Positions 22,920-32,309 of a DNA stretch of 64,000 nt are shown piece after piece. This DNA is from Ruminococcus flavefaciens ND2009. Its GTDB lineage: Bacteria; Bacillota; Clostridia; Oscillospirales; Ruminococcaceae. How positions within the stretch are numbered: the stretch's first letter is position 1; every line of letters begins with the position of its first letter. Position numbers and translations under genes: made by a program. The stretch is taken from contig NZ_KK211347.1 in the NCBI RefSeq assembly GCF_000621785.1, forward strand, positions 248,001 through 312,000, read 5' to 3'. A model generated the notes under the pieces. It had not been told where the DNA came from. It saw nothing but the letters and a program-made list of their open reading frames with translations, and searched no databases.

Positions 22920-23537
22920 ATGAAAAAGGTTGTTATTATAGGCGCAAGCGGCCATGCAAAGGTCATTGCCGATATAGTCATCAAAAGCGGAGATGAGCTT
23001 GTCGGATTTCTTGATGATAATACGGAACTTCCGGAAAGTATCATAGGTTATCCGTATTTGGGCACTGTGGATAAGTATTCCGGGTATGCTGATGAATGCT
23101 TCTTTATTATCGGCATCGGCAATAATCTGATCCGTAAAAAGATAGCTGAAAGAGTAGATGCCAGGTGGTATACCGCTGTCCATCCTTCGGCACAGCTGGC
23201 AATAGATACCCATATAGGTGAGGGAACTGCTGTAATGGCGAATGCGGTCATCAATACCTCGGCTGTTATCGGCAGACATTGTATCATAAATACAGGTTCG
23301 ATAATCGAGCATGATAACAGGATAGGCGATTATGTACATATTTCCCCGAATGCGACCCTGTGCGGCACTGTGCTGGTGGGTGAACTGACCCATATAGGAG
23401 CAGGTGCTACAGTAAAAAATAACATATCGGTCTGCGGTAACGTTATTGTAGGAGCAGGGGCAACGGTGGTCAGAAACATTGCCGAGCAGGGCACATTTGT
23501 GGGAATACCCGCAAGAAATACTGCTTCTGATCATTGA
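22920..23537 (+). CDS. PglD/NeuD-type sugar O/N-acetyltransferase
   Basis: A 205-residue cytoplasmic acetyltransferase with an N-terminal Rossmann-like sugar-nucleotide domain (VVIIGASGHAKVIADIV) and a left-handed beta-helix C-terminus. The catalytic-type His lies in GSIIEHDNRIGD (about residue 126). PglD acetylates the 4-amino group of UDP-linked 4-amino sugars with acetyl-CoA. With the aminotransferase and PglC-like neighbours this forms a compact E-C-D set. It begins 4 bases after the transferase stop with a poor ribosome site, suggesting coupling. Some homologues (NeuD) O-acetylate sialic acid, but no sialic-acid genes are present here. Confidence 0.88.
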   Translation: MKKVVIIGASGHAKVIADIVIKSGDELVGFLDDNTELPESIIGYPYLGTVDKYSGYADECFFIIGIGNNLIRKKIAERVDARWYTAVHPSAQLAIDTHIGEGTAVMANAVINTSAVIGRHCIINTGSIIEHDNRIGDYVHISPNATLCGTVLVGELTHIGAGATVKNNISVCGNVIVGAGATVVRNIAEQGTFVGIPARNTASDH

Positions 23538-23590
23538 TCCTTTTCATAAGATCAAACGTATATAACTAAACCGTATGTGAGGGCGGAAAA

Positions 23591-24784
23591 ATGAGCGATA
23601 TTATTATCTTGGCGAATTTCTGTTTTGACTTTTCCGAGAATGATAACGGAAGGTTCTTATATCTTGCGAATATGCTCGCGAAGAAGCATAATGTTGAGAT
23701 CATCACCAGTGATTTTTATCACACAGAAAAAAGAATGCGTAAAAAGGCGGCTGCAAAATGGCCGTTTAAAATTACATTCCTTCATGAGCTCGGCTATTCG
23801 CGCAATGTTTGCCTGAAGCGTTTTTACAGCCATTATGTATGGGGGAAAAACGTAAAGGCTTATCTTGAGAAGCGTAAAAAGCCCGATGTCATATACTGTG
23901 CGGTACCGTCCCTGTCTGCACCCTTAGCGGCAGCAAAGTACTGCGAGAAGCGTGGGATACGCTTTATCATCGACGTTCAGGATCTCTGGCCCGAGGCTTT
24001 TCAGATGGTGGTCAATATTCCTGTAATAAGCGATATTGCCTTTCTGCCCTTCAGAAAAATGGCAGACGGCATATATAAAAGAGCTGATGCGGTCTGTGCG
24101 GTCTCTCAGACATACGTTGACCGCGCACTGAGGGTGAACAGAAAGTGCGATCACGGTGAATCGGTATTTCTGGGAACGAACCTTGAGACCTTCGATACCA
24201 ATGCCGCAAACAACAGCGTGAGCAGAGATGCGGAAGATGAACTGCGCCTTGCGTATTGCGGTACTCTTGGAAGCAGCTACGATCTTACCTGTGTCATAGA
24301 CGCTCTTTACATAGTAAAGAAAAAAGGCGTTCAGCCCCCGAAATTCATTGTAATGGGCGACGGTCCCGATATGGAGCGGTTCAGGAAATACTCCGCCGAA
24401 AAGGGCGTCGATGCCGAATTTGTCGGAAGAGTTCCCTATGATAAGATGTGCGGGATATTAAAGTCCTGTGACATCACGGTAAATCCCATAACTACGGGCG
24501 CTGCCCAGAGTATCATAAATAAGCACGCGGATTATGCAGCCTCAGGGCTCCCCGTGCTGAACACACAGGAGTCAAAGGAATACCGCAGACTTGTAAAAAA
24601 CTACAGAATGGGTTTCAACTGCAAGAACGGAGATGCGGAAGACCTTGCTGAAAAGATGACAAGGCTTATCGGCGATCCTCAGCTGCGCAAGGAAATGGGC
24701 AAAAACGCCAGAAGGTGCGCAGAGGAGCTGTTTGATCGCTCAAATTCATATCTTAGAATAATCAACTTGATCGAGAAGGAATAA
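23591..24784 (+). CDS. Glycosyltransferase family 4
   Basis: A 397-residue cytoplasmic or membrane-associated GT-B glycosyltransferase. The N-terminal half contains NDNGRFLYLANMLAKKHNVEIIT and FIIDVQDLWPEAF; the C-terminal half has LRLAYCGTLGSSYDLTCVIDAL, FIVMGDGPDME and the donor-binding ADYAASGLPVLNTQES, where the ASG-(4-5)-E pattern typical of GT4 is seen. It probably adds the second sugar of the repeat unit. GAGGGCGG precedes ATG 23591. Sugar specificity cannot be read from sequence. Confidence 0.88.
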   Translation: MSDIIILANFCFDFSENDNGRFLYLANMLAKKHNVEIITSDFYHTEKRMRKKAAAKWPFKITFLHELGYSRNVCLKRFYSHYVWGKNVKAYLEKRKKPDVIYCAVPSLSAPLAAAKYCEKRGIRFIIDVQDLWPEAFQMVVNIPVISDIAFLPFRKMADGIYKRADAVCAVSQTYVDRALRVNRKCDHGESVFLGTNLETFDTNAANNSVSRDAEDELRLAYCGTLGSSYDLTCVIDALYIVKKKGVQPPKFIVMGDGPDMERFRKYSAEKGVDAEFVGRVPYDKMCGILKSCDITVNPITTGAAQSIINKHADYAASGLPVLNTQESKEYRRLVKNYRMGFNCKNGDAEDLAEKMTRLIGDPQLRKEMGKNARRCAEELFDRSNSYLRIINLIEKE

Positions 24785-24786
24785 AA

Positions 24787-25695
24787 ATGAAGCTTAGTTT
24801 TAATTATAAGGACATTCTTAACGAACTGGCAAGAAGCGATAAAAATGCCCGTTCTATGACAGATGAGGAGCATGAGGCTTTAAAGGATTGCCTTTATAAT
24901 ATGTCTGTTGACATCGAAAAAAGATGCCGCAAAAACGGTATCAGGCTTTTTCTTGTGGGCGGCAGTCTTCTTGGCGCGGTAAGACACGGCGGCTTTATCC
25001 CGTGGGATGATGATATGGACTTCGGAATGAAGCGCAGTGATTACGAAAAAATGAAAAAGATCTTCGATAAGGAGTTTTCGGATATGTATGAGCTCAGATG
25101 TCCGAACAGCCCTCACCCCAACGCTAACCGCTTCATGCAGATTTTCAAGAAGGGCACCGTGCTCAGGACTATCGGTGAGGATAATCCTCTCCAGCCTTCT
25201 TCGGTGTATATCGACGTTTTCCCTTACGATTATGTGCCCGAAGGCAGATACCTGAGAAAATTCAGAGGTCTTAAAGCTAATGCAGAGATGTTTATAGCAT
25301 CGTGCGTTATGGACGAAAAGACTATGAGCGAAAAGAAGAGAGCATATCTTTCCAAGAGCAAGGACGGAAAGCTCTTTATATGGATGAGGCGTATCATCGG
25401 AACTGTTTTTGCTTTCAGATCACCTGAAAAGTGGTTCGACAGAGTGGATAAAACCATTTTTTACAGAAAAAAATCTGCTCTTGTTACAAGCGCTACAGGA
25501 AGAAAGCATTACTTTGGCGAGATATATCCTACAAAAACCTTCTTTCCTCTGACTGAGATAAGCTTCAGGGAGCACAAATTTTTCGCTCCTGCCGATCACA
25601 GAAAGTATCTTGAGGGACTCTACGGAAGCGATTATATGAAGGTCCCTGATGTTCAGCACAGAGAAAGTCATTTTATTACCGAGATAAAACTGTAA
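24787..25695 (+). CDS. LicD/fukutin-family phosphotransferase
   Basis: A 302-residue protein with the LicD nucleotidyltransferase-fold core: FLVGGSLLGAVRHGGFIPWDDDMDFG (residues 57-82) with metal-binding Asp residues, then SSVYIDVFPYDYVPEG. LicD proteins transfer phosphocholine, or as in fukutin/FKRP a ribitol phosphate, from a CDP-activated donor to a glycan. Two genes downstream lies an ISPD/TarI-like cytidylyltransferase able to make a CDP-alditol donor, so ribitol- or similar phosphate decoration is a reasonable inference. No LicA/LicC-type choline genes are seen. It starts 2 bases after the GT4 stop. Confidence 0.88.
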   Translation: MKLSFNYKDILNELARSDKNARSMTDEEHEALKDCLYNMSVDIEKRCRKNGIRLFLVGGSLLGAVRHGGFIPWDDDMDFGMKRSDYEKMKKIFDKEFSDMYELRCPNSPHPNANRFMQIFKKGTVLRTIGEDNPLQPSSVYIDVFPYDYVPEGRYLRKFRGLKANAEMFIASCVMDEKTMSEKKRAYLSKSKDGKLFIWMRRIIGTVFAFRSPEKWFDRVDKTIFYRKKSALVTSATGRKHYFGEIYPTKTFFPLTEISFREHKFFAPADHRKYLEGLYGSDYMKVPDVQHRESHFITEIKL

Positions 25696-25708
25696 AGGGA
25701 AGAGCCGT

Positions 25709-26626
25709 ATGGAAAAAGTTGCTGTATTGATGAGTACCTATAATGGGGAAAAGTATATTAAAGAGCAGATAGAAAGTATCCTGGCACAGAAGGATGCAGA
25801 CGTAGAGCTCTATATCCGTGATGACGGCTCAAAGGATGATACACTGAGCATCGTCAGGGAGATGGCTTCGACGGATAAGCGCATCCATCTGATCGTCGGA
25901 AAGCATAACCTCGGCGTAGGCAACAGCTTTATGAATTTAGTGTACGGTGCCCCGGATACATTTGATTATTATGCCCTGAGTGATCAGGATGATATATGGT
26001 GTGAAGAGAAGCTTGCCGAGGCGATAAAGCTTCTCAGGGAATCAAAGTGCTCGCTGTATGCATCAAATCAGGAGAATGTTGATAAATTCGGAAATACCAT
26101 GGGTCTGCGCTATACTGATGAAGAGATACACCTCTCGACCGAAAGTATCATCTTCACGAATATGCTTGCAGGCTGTACAATGGTTTTCCCCCTTGAATTC
26201 AAAAAGCTCATAAGCGAAGAGGCAAGAAGACCTTCAAAGGAGCTTCTCAGAAAAAGGATACACGATGTGTGGCTTGCAGGTGCCGCTTCTGCCGTAAACG
26301 GTATTGTCTATGATGAAAGATCGTTTATAAAGTACAGACAGCACGAAAACAATGTTGTGGGCGGACAGAAGGCTACTCTGGCAGACGACATCAAGCTGAA
26401 ATGGAAAAAGATCAAGGACCCTTCAAAGAGAAAGGGCAGAAGCTCATTTGCTGACGAGCTTGTCAGGAGCTTCGGTGAATATATTCCTGATGATTCGTAT
26501 ATAAGGGTACTTGGCAAGCCGAAAAAGAATCTGCTGAAACTGATCTCGGATTCCAAAAGGCTTTGCAGATACAATAACGAAAAACGTATACTATTTATTT
26601 TTAAGGTCCTTTCGGGCCTGTTTTAA
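25709..26626 (+). CDS. Glycosyltransferase family 2
   Basis: A 305-residue GT-A enzyme. It begins KVAVLMSTYNGEKYIKEQIESIL, has the UDP-binding LYIRDDGSKDDT and the DXD-containing YYALSDQDDIW, followed by WLAGAASA. This is the rhamnosyltransferase-like branch of GT2 (RfbF-type), which would fit the rmlABDC genes later in the cluster, but donor choice is inferred. AAAGGGAAG precedes the ATG. Confidence 0.88.
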   Translation: MEKVAVLMSTYNGEKYIKEQIESILAQKDADVELYIRDDGSKDDTLSIVREMASTDKRIHLIVGKHNLGVGNSFMNLVYGAPDTFDYYALSDQDDIWCEEKLAEAIKLLRESKCSLYASNQENVDKFGNTMGLRYTDEEIHLSTESIIFTNMLAGCTMVFPLEFKKLISEEARRPSKELLRKRIHDVWLAGAASAVNGIVYDERSFIKYRQHENNVVGGQKATLADDIKLKWKKIKDPSKRKGRSSFADELVRSFGEYIPDDSYIRVLGKPKKNLLKLISDSKRLCRYNNEKRILFIFKVLSGLF

Positions 26627-26641
26627 AAAAGGAGAGCATCC

Positions 26642-27367
26642 ATGAGAAATATCGGAGTTATTTTTGCAGGCGGTGTAGGAAGCCGTATGCATAGCAAGGA
26701 CCGTCCCAAGCAGTTCCTTGAGATTTTCAACAAGCCGATCATTATCCATACCCTCGAGCATTTTGAGAATAATGACGATATAGATGACGTCGTTATCGCT
26801 TCTGTAGAGGAATGGATACCTTACCTTGAGAAGCTTATAGAAAAGTATTCCATCAAAAAGGTGAGAAAGATCGTCCCCGGAGGCGAGACAGGTCAGCTTT
26901 CGATCTATAACGGACTTAACGCCGCTAAGGAGGTCGCAGGCGATGAGGACGCCATAGTCCTTATCCATGACGGAGTTCGTCCGCTCATTAACCCCGAATT
27001 ACTTTCCAGGAACATCGAATGTGTCAAGAAGCACGGATGCTGTATCACAGCAGGTATTGTCAAGGAGACCATAGTTGTTGTTGACGATGATAACAAGATC
27101 GTTGAAGTGCCTTCGAGAGCTCACTCACGAGTTGCAAAGGCTCCCCAGAGCTTCTGGCTCAATGAGATCCTTGAGGTACAGAATAAGGCTATCAGCCAGG
27201 GCATGACAAATGCCATTGATTCCTGTACCCTGATGAAGGAATACGGACACGAATTATTTATGATAGACGGTCCCTATGAGAACATCAAGATAACAACTCC
27301 AGATGACTTTTTCACTATGAGAGCAGTTCTGGAAGCTAAGGAAAACGAGCAAATATATATAAGCTGA
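26642..27367 (+). CDS. ISPD/TarI-like cytidylyltransferase
   Basis: A 241-residue enzyme of the IspD/TarI family making a CDP-activated alditol from an alditol phosphate and CTP. Motifs: FAGGVGSRMHSKDRPKQFLE (CTP loop), IVLIHDGVRPLI and ENIKITTPDDF. IspD in the isoprenoid route is normally encoded elsewhere; position inside a polysaccharide operon, next to LicD, favours the TarI/ISPD role (D-ribitol-5-phosphate or a related substrate). AAGGAG lies before ATG 26642. The usual TarJ alcohol dehydrogenase is not adjacent; an SDR protein follows instead. Confidence 0.87.
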   Translation: MRNIGVIFAGGVGSRMHSKDRPKQFLEIFNKPIIIHTLEHFENNDDIDDVVIASVEEWIPYLEKLIEKYSIKKVRKIVPGGETGQLSIYNGLNAAKEVAGDEDAIVLIHDGVRPLINPELLSRNIECVKKHGCCITAGIVKETIVVVDDDNKIVEVPSRAHSRVAKAPQSFWLNEILEVQNKAISQGMTNAIDSCTLMKEYGHELFMIDGPYENIKITTPDDFFTMRAVLEAKENEQIYIS

Positions 27368-27378
27368 TAGGAGATAGC

Positions 27379-28440
27379 ATGAAGAATAGTTTAGTAATGA
27401 GATCTGATTTTGAATATATAGATTCAGTCGGATTCATTCCGTGGGATAAGCTGCGCAATAAGACCATACTTATCACAGGCGGAACAGGACTGATCGGATC
27501 AAATCTGATCAAGGCTGTCGTTTTTGTCAGCAAAAAAAGAAACCTCGGCATCAGGATAGCTGCTTTGGTACGCAGTGAAGAAAAAGCAAGAAAGATCTTT
27601 GAGGACGAGGCTGACTATGATGGTCTGTCATTCATAAAAGGCGATGTTACCATGCCGATGGATATAAGCGGCGATGTGGATTACATTATCCACGGTGCCA
27701 GCGTGACTTCAAGCAGATCTTTTATCGAGCACCCTGTTGAGACTATCAATACTGCCGTTGACGGCACAAGAAATATTCTTGAAATTGCAAGAAAAAAGCA
27801 GGTAGAGGGCGTTGTATACCTTTCAAGCATGGAAGTGTACGGCCATCCCGAAAAAGGTCACACTGTTACCGAGGATGAGGCAGCCGGCTTTGACACATCA
27901 TCTGTAAGGAATTGTTACCCTCTCAGCAAGCAGATATGTGAGTCATTATGCTCCTCTTATGCTGAGGAATACGGCGTCAACGTAATGACCATCAGACTTA
28001 CCCAGACCTTCGGTCCCGGGGTGGATTATTCCGACGGCAGAGTATTTGCCGAATTCATGCGCTCAGCTATTGAAAAGAGAGATATAGTTCTCAAAACAAT
28101 GGGCGAAACAGAGAGGTGCTATCTCTATACAGCAGACAGTGTTACCGCTATCCTTGCCGTTCTTCTCAAGGGCGAAAGGAAGGGCTTCTATAATGCAGCC
28201 AATCCTGATACCTACTGTTCTATCATGGAAATGGCGAAGCTGGTCGCCGAAAAGGTAGCAAACGGCAGTATAAAGGTATCTGTGGAGCTTGCAGATGTCC
28301 GGAAGCAGGGCTATGCCTCTACACTGTACATGATGCTCGATGTTTCAAGACTCAGGAAGTTAGGTTGGGAGCCGGTCACCGATCTTGAGGGAATGTACAG
28401 AAATATGCTCGCATCTGTTATTGAAACAGAGAAAGAATAG
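27379..28440 (+). CDS. NAD-dependent epimerase/dehydratase (extended SDR)
   Basis: A 353-residue SDR with an N-terminal tail of about 28 residues before the Rossmann motif ITGGTGLIGSNLI (about residues 34-46). Other family marks are YIIHGASVTSS, the catalytic Ser/Tyr/Lys set in VVYLSSMEVYG and CYPLSKQICE, and CYLYTADSVTAIL. It acts on a nucleotide sugar or, given its neighbours, perhaps on a CDP-alditol or CDP-sugar. It sits 11 bases after the cytidylyltransferase with AGGAG before the ATG, so the two are likely functionally paired. Substrate unknown. Confidence 0.85.
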   Translation: MKNSLVMRSDFEYIDSVGFIPWDKLRNKTILITGGTGLIGSNLIKAVVFVSKKRNLGIRIAALVRSEEKARKIFEDEADYDGLSFIKGDVTMPMDISGDVDYIIHGASVTSSRSFIEHPVETINTAVDGTRNILEIARKKQVEGVVYLSSMEVYGHPEKGHTVTEDEAAGFDTSSVRNCYPLSKQICESLCSSYAEEYGVNVMTIRLTQTFGPGVDYSDGRVFAEFMRSAIEKRDIVLKTMGETERCYLYTADSVTAILAVLLKGERKGFYNAANPDTYCSIMEMAKLVAEKVANGSIKVSVELADVRKQGYASTLYMMLDVSRLRKLGWEPVTDLEGMYRNMLASVIETEKE

Positions 28441-28453
28441 TGCATTTATTGTT

Positions 28454-29743
28454 ATGAGTAAGATCTGGAATAAAAAAATCAAAATTGCCGCTTTGATAAT
28501 GTTTACCTTCTTATTCCTTTACTTTCCGCCTTTTATAAGTATAGGTACACATTATTTTCTGGCAGTTTTAGCTTACGGCTATATTGCTTTTAATCTTAAC
28601 AGCTTCTTTCTTTTCCTGAAGAAAAAGACTGTTTTTTATCCGATCATGCTGATCGTATGTCTGCTGTTATATGTGGCTTTTATTGCCGCATTGAATCATC
28701 AGCCGATCAAAGCAGCGGTATATGGTCCGCTGTTCTGGATAGTAGTATATATGCCGATATGCTTCTGCATACTGAACACATTAAAAAAAGAGAAGGCAAC
28801 TTTTCATGATCTCATAATGGTCCTCGTTGCCTGCTGTAATATACAGGGACTTTTGTCTGTTGTATCCTTTGTCTTTCCGCCCTTCCATACATGGGTGCTC
28901 AACCGCTTTATCATGTATGGTTACGATGCGGACAGATATACTTCGTTATCATATTACAGACTTTACGGTCTGGCATTCCATCTGACGAACTATGCACCGC
29001 TGGTAGCTGTGGCGATGACTGTGATAATGATAAAGTATGCCTTAAAGGACAAGCGCTATCTGGTGACAACTCCGTTGATGATAATATCAATAGTTCTCAA
29101 CTCCAGAACCGCACTGGTCCTGCTGCTTCTCGGCAGCGCATTCGTCATTTTCACCCATTTCAAAAAGCTGACCGTCAAGACCCTGCGCCGTCTGACGATC
29201 GGAATATGCTCTGCGGTGGTAGTGGTCGCTTTAGGTGCCTTTGCACTGAAGTCTATGCAGAACTCCTCCAATTCATGGTATGCAGGATGGGTGCTGTCAG
29301 GCTTTGAGCAGATAGGCGGTCTCTTCAAAGGAGAGAAAAGCGGTTACTTCAACTATGCTTCATCTGATTCTATATGGACCGTTCCGTCGGATATGATGCT
29401 GATATTCGGATCGGGCAAGGATGCTGTAGGCATGCATTACGGACTGAAAGGCACCGATGTAGGATATATCAATTACCTCTGGATCGGCGGAATAGTATAT
29501 CTGCTGGGCATTTTCGGTCTTGCATTCTTACTTATAAAGCCGTTTTACAAGAGCAGGACAAAATGGTTATTCTTTTTCTTCAGCATGGTGTTTGTCATTA
29601 TTAATGTTAAGGATATTCTGTTTACGCAGAATGAGTTTATGTGTTTCCTTTTCCTTATATCGTACGGAGTCAACTATCTTGGCAGTGAACGCTTGCTAAG
29701 CCTGTTGTTTATGAATAACAGAAGAAATATGCTGCCTGTCTGA
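28454..29743 (+). CDS. Wzy-like polysaccharide polymerase (O-antigen ligase fold)
   Basis: A 429-residue polytopic membrane protein with about ten or eleven hydrophobic helices and one larger extracytoplasmic loop (about residues 280-335: NSSNSWYAGWVLSGFEQIGG ... DMMLIFGSGKDAVGMHYG). SRTALVLLLLGSAFV and the loop are typical of Wzy/O-antigen polymerases, which have almost no sequence conservation; topology and context carry this call. The ATG at 28454 is 13 bases after the SDR stop with only a weak ribosome site. A longer in-frame start at 28385 would overlap the SDR gene. Confidence 0.78.
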   Translation: MSKIWNKKIKIAALIMFTFLFLYFPPFISIGTHYFLAVLAYGYIAFNLNSFFLFLKKKTVFYPIMLIVCLLLYVAFIAALNHQPIKAAVYGPLFWIVVYMPICFCILNTLKKEKATFHDLIMVLVACCNIQGLLSVVSFVFPPFHTWVLNRFIMYGYDADRYTSLSYYRLYGLAFHLTNYAPLVAVAMTVIMIKYALKDKRYLVTTPLMIISIVLNSRTALVLLLLGSAFVIFTHFKKLTVKTLRRLTIGICSAVVVVALGAFALKSMQNSSNSWYAGWVLSGFEQIGGLFKGEKSGYFNYASSDSIWTVPSDMMLIFGSGKDAVGMHYGLKGTDVGYINYLWIGGIVYLLGIFGLAFLLIKPFYKSRTKWLFFFFSMVFVIINVKDILFTQNEFMCFLFLISYGVNYLGSERLLSLLFMNNRRNMLPV

Positions 29744-29800
29744 CGCGTACAGGGCGCTGAAAAGCGGATCATTATCTATAAATACAAAAGGAGTAACGAT

Positions 29801-30820
29801 ATGATTTCAAGAGATGAAAGTTCGGTAAAGTCAGGCTGGAAAAAGGAATATGGAGATACTCCTGTTGTAAGCATAAGATGTACGGTATACAATCATGCTG
29901 ATTACGTTGAAAAAACCCTGGACGGCTTTTTGATGCAGATCACCGATTTCCCTTTTGAGATAGTGGTACACGATGACGCATCAACTGACGGTTCGGCTGA
30001 TATAATCAGGAAATATGTGGAGAAATATCCCTCACTATTCAAGCCTATCCTTCAGACAGAAAACCAGCATTCAAAGGAACGCGGCAAAGTCGGCAGGATA
30101 GTAATGCCCTATCTGACAGGCAAGTATATCGCCTTTTGCGAGGGCGATGATTACTGGACAGATGAGCATAAGCTCCAGAAGCAGGTTGACTATATGGAGA
30201 GCCACCCCGAATGCGGACTGTGCTCTACTGACTTTGACATTTATCATCAGGATGAAGGCAATACCGAAAAGAGCGTTTTAAAGAACCGCAGTGATAAATA
30301 CAGGTCTGATTACGACCTTGAAAAATGGATAATCAAGCCCGGATATACGGGTCCGATGACATGGGTGTTCAGAAGAGAAGTATTTGCAAAATGCTTTGAA
30401 GAGGCTACGAAGATGAAATCACCGGACGGCACCTTCGTCTGGTTCGCCTATGCCCTTGCTAATTCCAATGTATACTGCTTGAAGGAAGATACGACAGCAG
30501 TATACAGGATACTGGCTGAAAGTGCAGCACATACGAATAATATCGAAAAATCATATTCAAGAGTCAAGGCACTTTATAAAACAAGAATTGAGCTTGCGAA
30601 AAAATATGGTCTGTCCGAAGACGCTGTAAAGGCTATAAACGATAGTTTTTACAAAAGGGCGTATAAACAGATGGCGATCGTGAATGATAAAGAAGAGCTC
30701 GCCAAAGCTAAAGCATACAACAACTCGCTGTCTAAAAAAGTATTTTTCCTGTTGACAAAAATAGGTCCGTGCCGACTGTTCCTCAGAAGGCTGTGGACAA
30801 AAAAGAAGAAGCAGTATTGA
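29801..30820 (+). CDS. Glycosyltransferase family 2
   Basis: A 339-residue GT-A enzyme: VSIRCTVYNHADYVEKTLDGFL, IVVHDDASTDGSADII and the DXD-type AFCEGDDYWTDEHKLQKQVDYM, a combination seen in capsule GT2 enzymes. The C-terminus is basic and ends in RRLWTKKKKQY, possibly membrane-contacting. AAAGGAG lies before ATG 29801. Donor and acceptor unknown. Confidence 0.88.
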   Translation: MISRDESSVKSGWKKEYGDTPVVSIRCTVYNHADYVEKTLDGFLMQITDFPFEIVVHDDASTDGSADIIRKYVEKYPSLFKPILQTENQHSKERGKVGRIVMPYLTGKYIAFCEGDDYWTDEHKLQKQVDYMESHPECGLCSTDFDIYHQDEGNTEKSVLKNRSDKYRSDYDLEKWIIKPGYTGPMTWVFRREVFAKCFEEATKMKSPDGTFVWFAYALANSNVYCLKEDTTAVYRILAESAAHTNNIEKSYSRVKALYKTRIELAKKYGLSEDAVKAINDSFYKRAYKQMAIVNDKEELAKAKAYNNSLSKKVFFLLTKIGPCRLFLRRLWTKKKKQY

Positions 30821-30849
30821 TGACAGATAAAAATAGGGGTGATACTTTA

Positions 30850-32307
30850 ATGCAGTCTAATTCTTCCAAGGTGTTGGCAAATTTCTTCTGGCGTTTTGCG
30901 GAACGCTGCGGAGCTCAGGGCGTTACATTCATAGTTTCCATCGTGCTTGCACGACTGCTGGATCCTTCCGTGTACGGTACGGTTGCTCTTGTTACCATAT
31001 TCACGACTATTTTGCAGGTCTTCGTAGACAGCGGAATGGGAAACGCATTGATACAGAAGAAAGATGCGGACGATCTTGATTTTTCAAGCGTGTTCTACTT
31101 CAATATGGTGGTGTGCACGGTCCTGTATCTGCTGATATTCCTGGCAGCTCCGCTGATCGCGTATTTTTATGAAATGCCTGAGCTGACTCCTGTCATACGT
31201 GTTCTGAGTCTGATAATACTCATATCGGGAGTCAAGAACGTTCAGCAGGCATATGTTTCAAGGCATATGCTGTTCAAGTGCTTCTTTTTCTCAACTCTGG
31301 GAGGTACTATAGGTGCTGCTGTTGTCGGTATCGTCATGGCGTATAACGGCTTCGGAGTCTGGGCATTAGTCGCACAGATGCTTTTCAATGCAGCTGTTGA
31401 TACAACTATCCTGTGGATAACGGTCAAGTGGCGCCCAAAGAAAATGTTTTCTTTAAGCCGCCTCAAGGGTCTGTTTTCCTATGGCTGGAAGCTGCTGATC
31501 TCTGCGCTGATCGATACCATATATACAGACCTGCGTCAGCTCGTAATAGGAAAAATATACTCCAAGGAAGAGCTTGCACATTATAATCAGGGAGATAAGT
31601 TCCCGAAGCTTATCGTAACAAATATCAATTCTTCAATTGACAGCGTGCTGTTTCCTACAATGTCAAAGGCACAGGATGATGTTTCTTTAGTCAAGAGCAT
31701 GACAAGACGCTCTATCAAAACCAGCACATATATAATGATGCCTCTTATGGTAGGTCTTGCGGTGTGTGCCGGACCTATCGTCTCACTGGTGCTGACAGAT
31801 AAGTGGCTGCCATGCGTGCCCTTCCTGAGGATATTCTGTTTCTCCTATGCTTTTTATCCCATACATACGGCAAATCTGAATGCGATCAAGGCTATGGGAC
31901 GAAGCGATCTGTTCCTGAAGCTTGAAATAGCCAAGAAGACTGTCGGAATAATCGCGCTGCTTTCAACAATGTGGATCTCTCCGCTGGCAATGGCATACAG
32001 TATGCTGGTAACTTCGGTCCTGAATCAGATAATCAATTCACTTCCGAACAGAAAGCTGATGAATTACAGCTATTTCGAACAGCTGAGGGATATGTTACCG
32101 CAGATCTGCCTGTCTCTGTTCATGGGAGCTGTGGTTTTCAGCATTCAGTACATCGGTCTGAGTGCAGCTGTTACATTGCTGCTCCAGGTGCCTGTGGGAT
32201 TCGCTGTGTATATCTTAGGCTCGAAATTATTCCATATTGACAGCTTTGAGTATATCATTTCAACTGTAAAAGGCTTATTCAGAAAACATAAGAAAAAAGA
32301 GGTATGA
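30850..32307 (+). CDS. Wzx-type polysaccharide flippase (MOP superfamily)
   Basis: A 485-residue membrane protein with 12-14 predicted helices that would flip undecaprenyl-linked repeat units. FWRFAERCGAQGVTFIVSIV, ARLLDPSVYGTVALV and GFGVWALVAQ are typical of the WzxC/polysaccharide-export branch. The sequence AGGGGTGAT ends 6 bases before ATG 30850, a near-ideal site; earlier in-frame starts at 30769 and 30820 lack one. It forms the export pair with the Wzy-like polymerase two genes upstream. Confidence 0.9.
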   Translation: MQSNSSKVLANFFWRFAERCGAQGVTFIVSIVLARLLDPSVYGTVALVTIFTTILQVFVDSGMGNALIQKKDADDLDFSSVFYFNMVVCTVLYLLIFLAAPLIAYFYEMPELTPVIRVLSLIILISGVKNVQQAYVSRHMLFKCFFFSTLGGTIGAAVVGIVMAYNGFGVWALVAQMLFNAAVDTTILWITVKWRPKKMFSLSRLKGLFSYGWKLLISALIDTIYTDLRQLVIGKIYSKEELAHYNQGDKFPKLIVTNINSSIDSVLFPTMSKAQDDVSLVKSMTRRSIKTSTYIMMPLMVGLAVCAGPIVSLVLTDKWLPCVPFLRIFCFSYAFYPIHTANLNAIKAMGRSDLFLKLEIAKKTVGIIALLSTMWISPLAMAYSMLVTSVLNQIINSLPNRKLMNYSYFEQLRDMLPQICLSLFMGAVVFSIQYIGLSAAVTLLLQVPVGFAVYILGSKLFHIDSFEYIISTVKGLFRKHKKKEV

Positions 32308-32309
32308 TT

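Noticed and set aside
24787-25695. Phosphocholine transfer by LicD
   Set aside because: No LicA or LicC genes nearby; the linked cytidylyltransferase is of the IspD/TarI type, so an alditol phosphate is favoured.
26642-27367. Housekeeping IspD of the MEP pathway
   Set aside because: Sequence alone cannot exclude it, but position inside a polysaccharide operon next to LicD favours the TarI/ISPD role.
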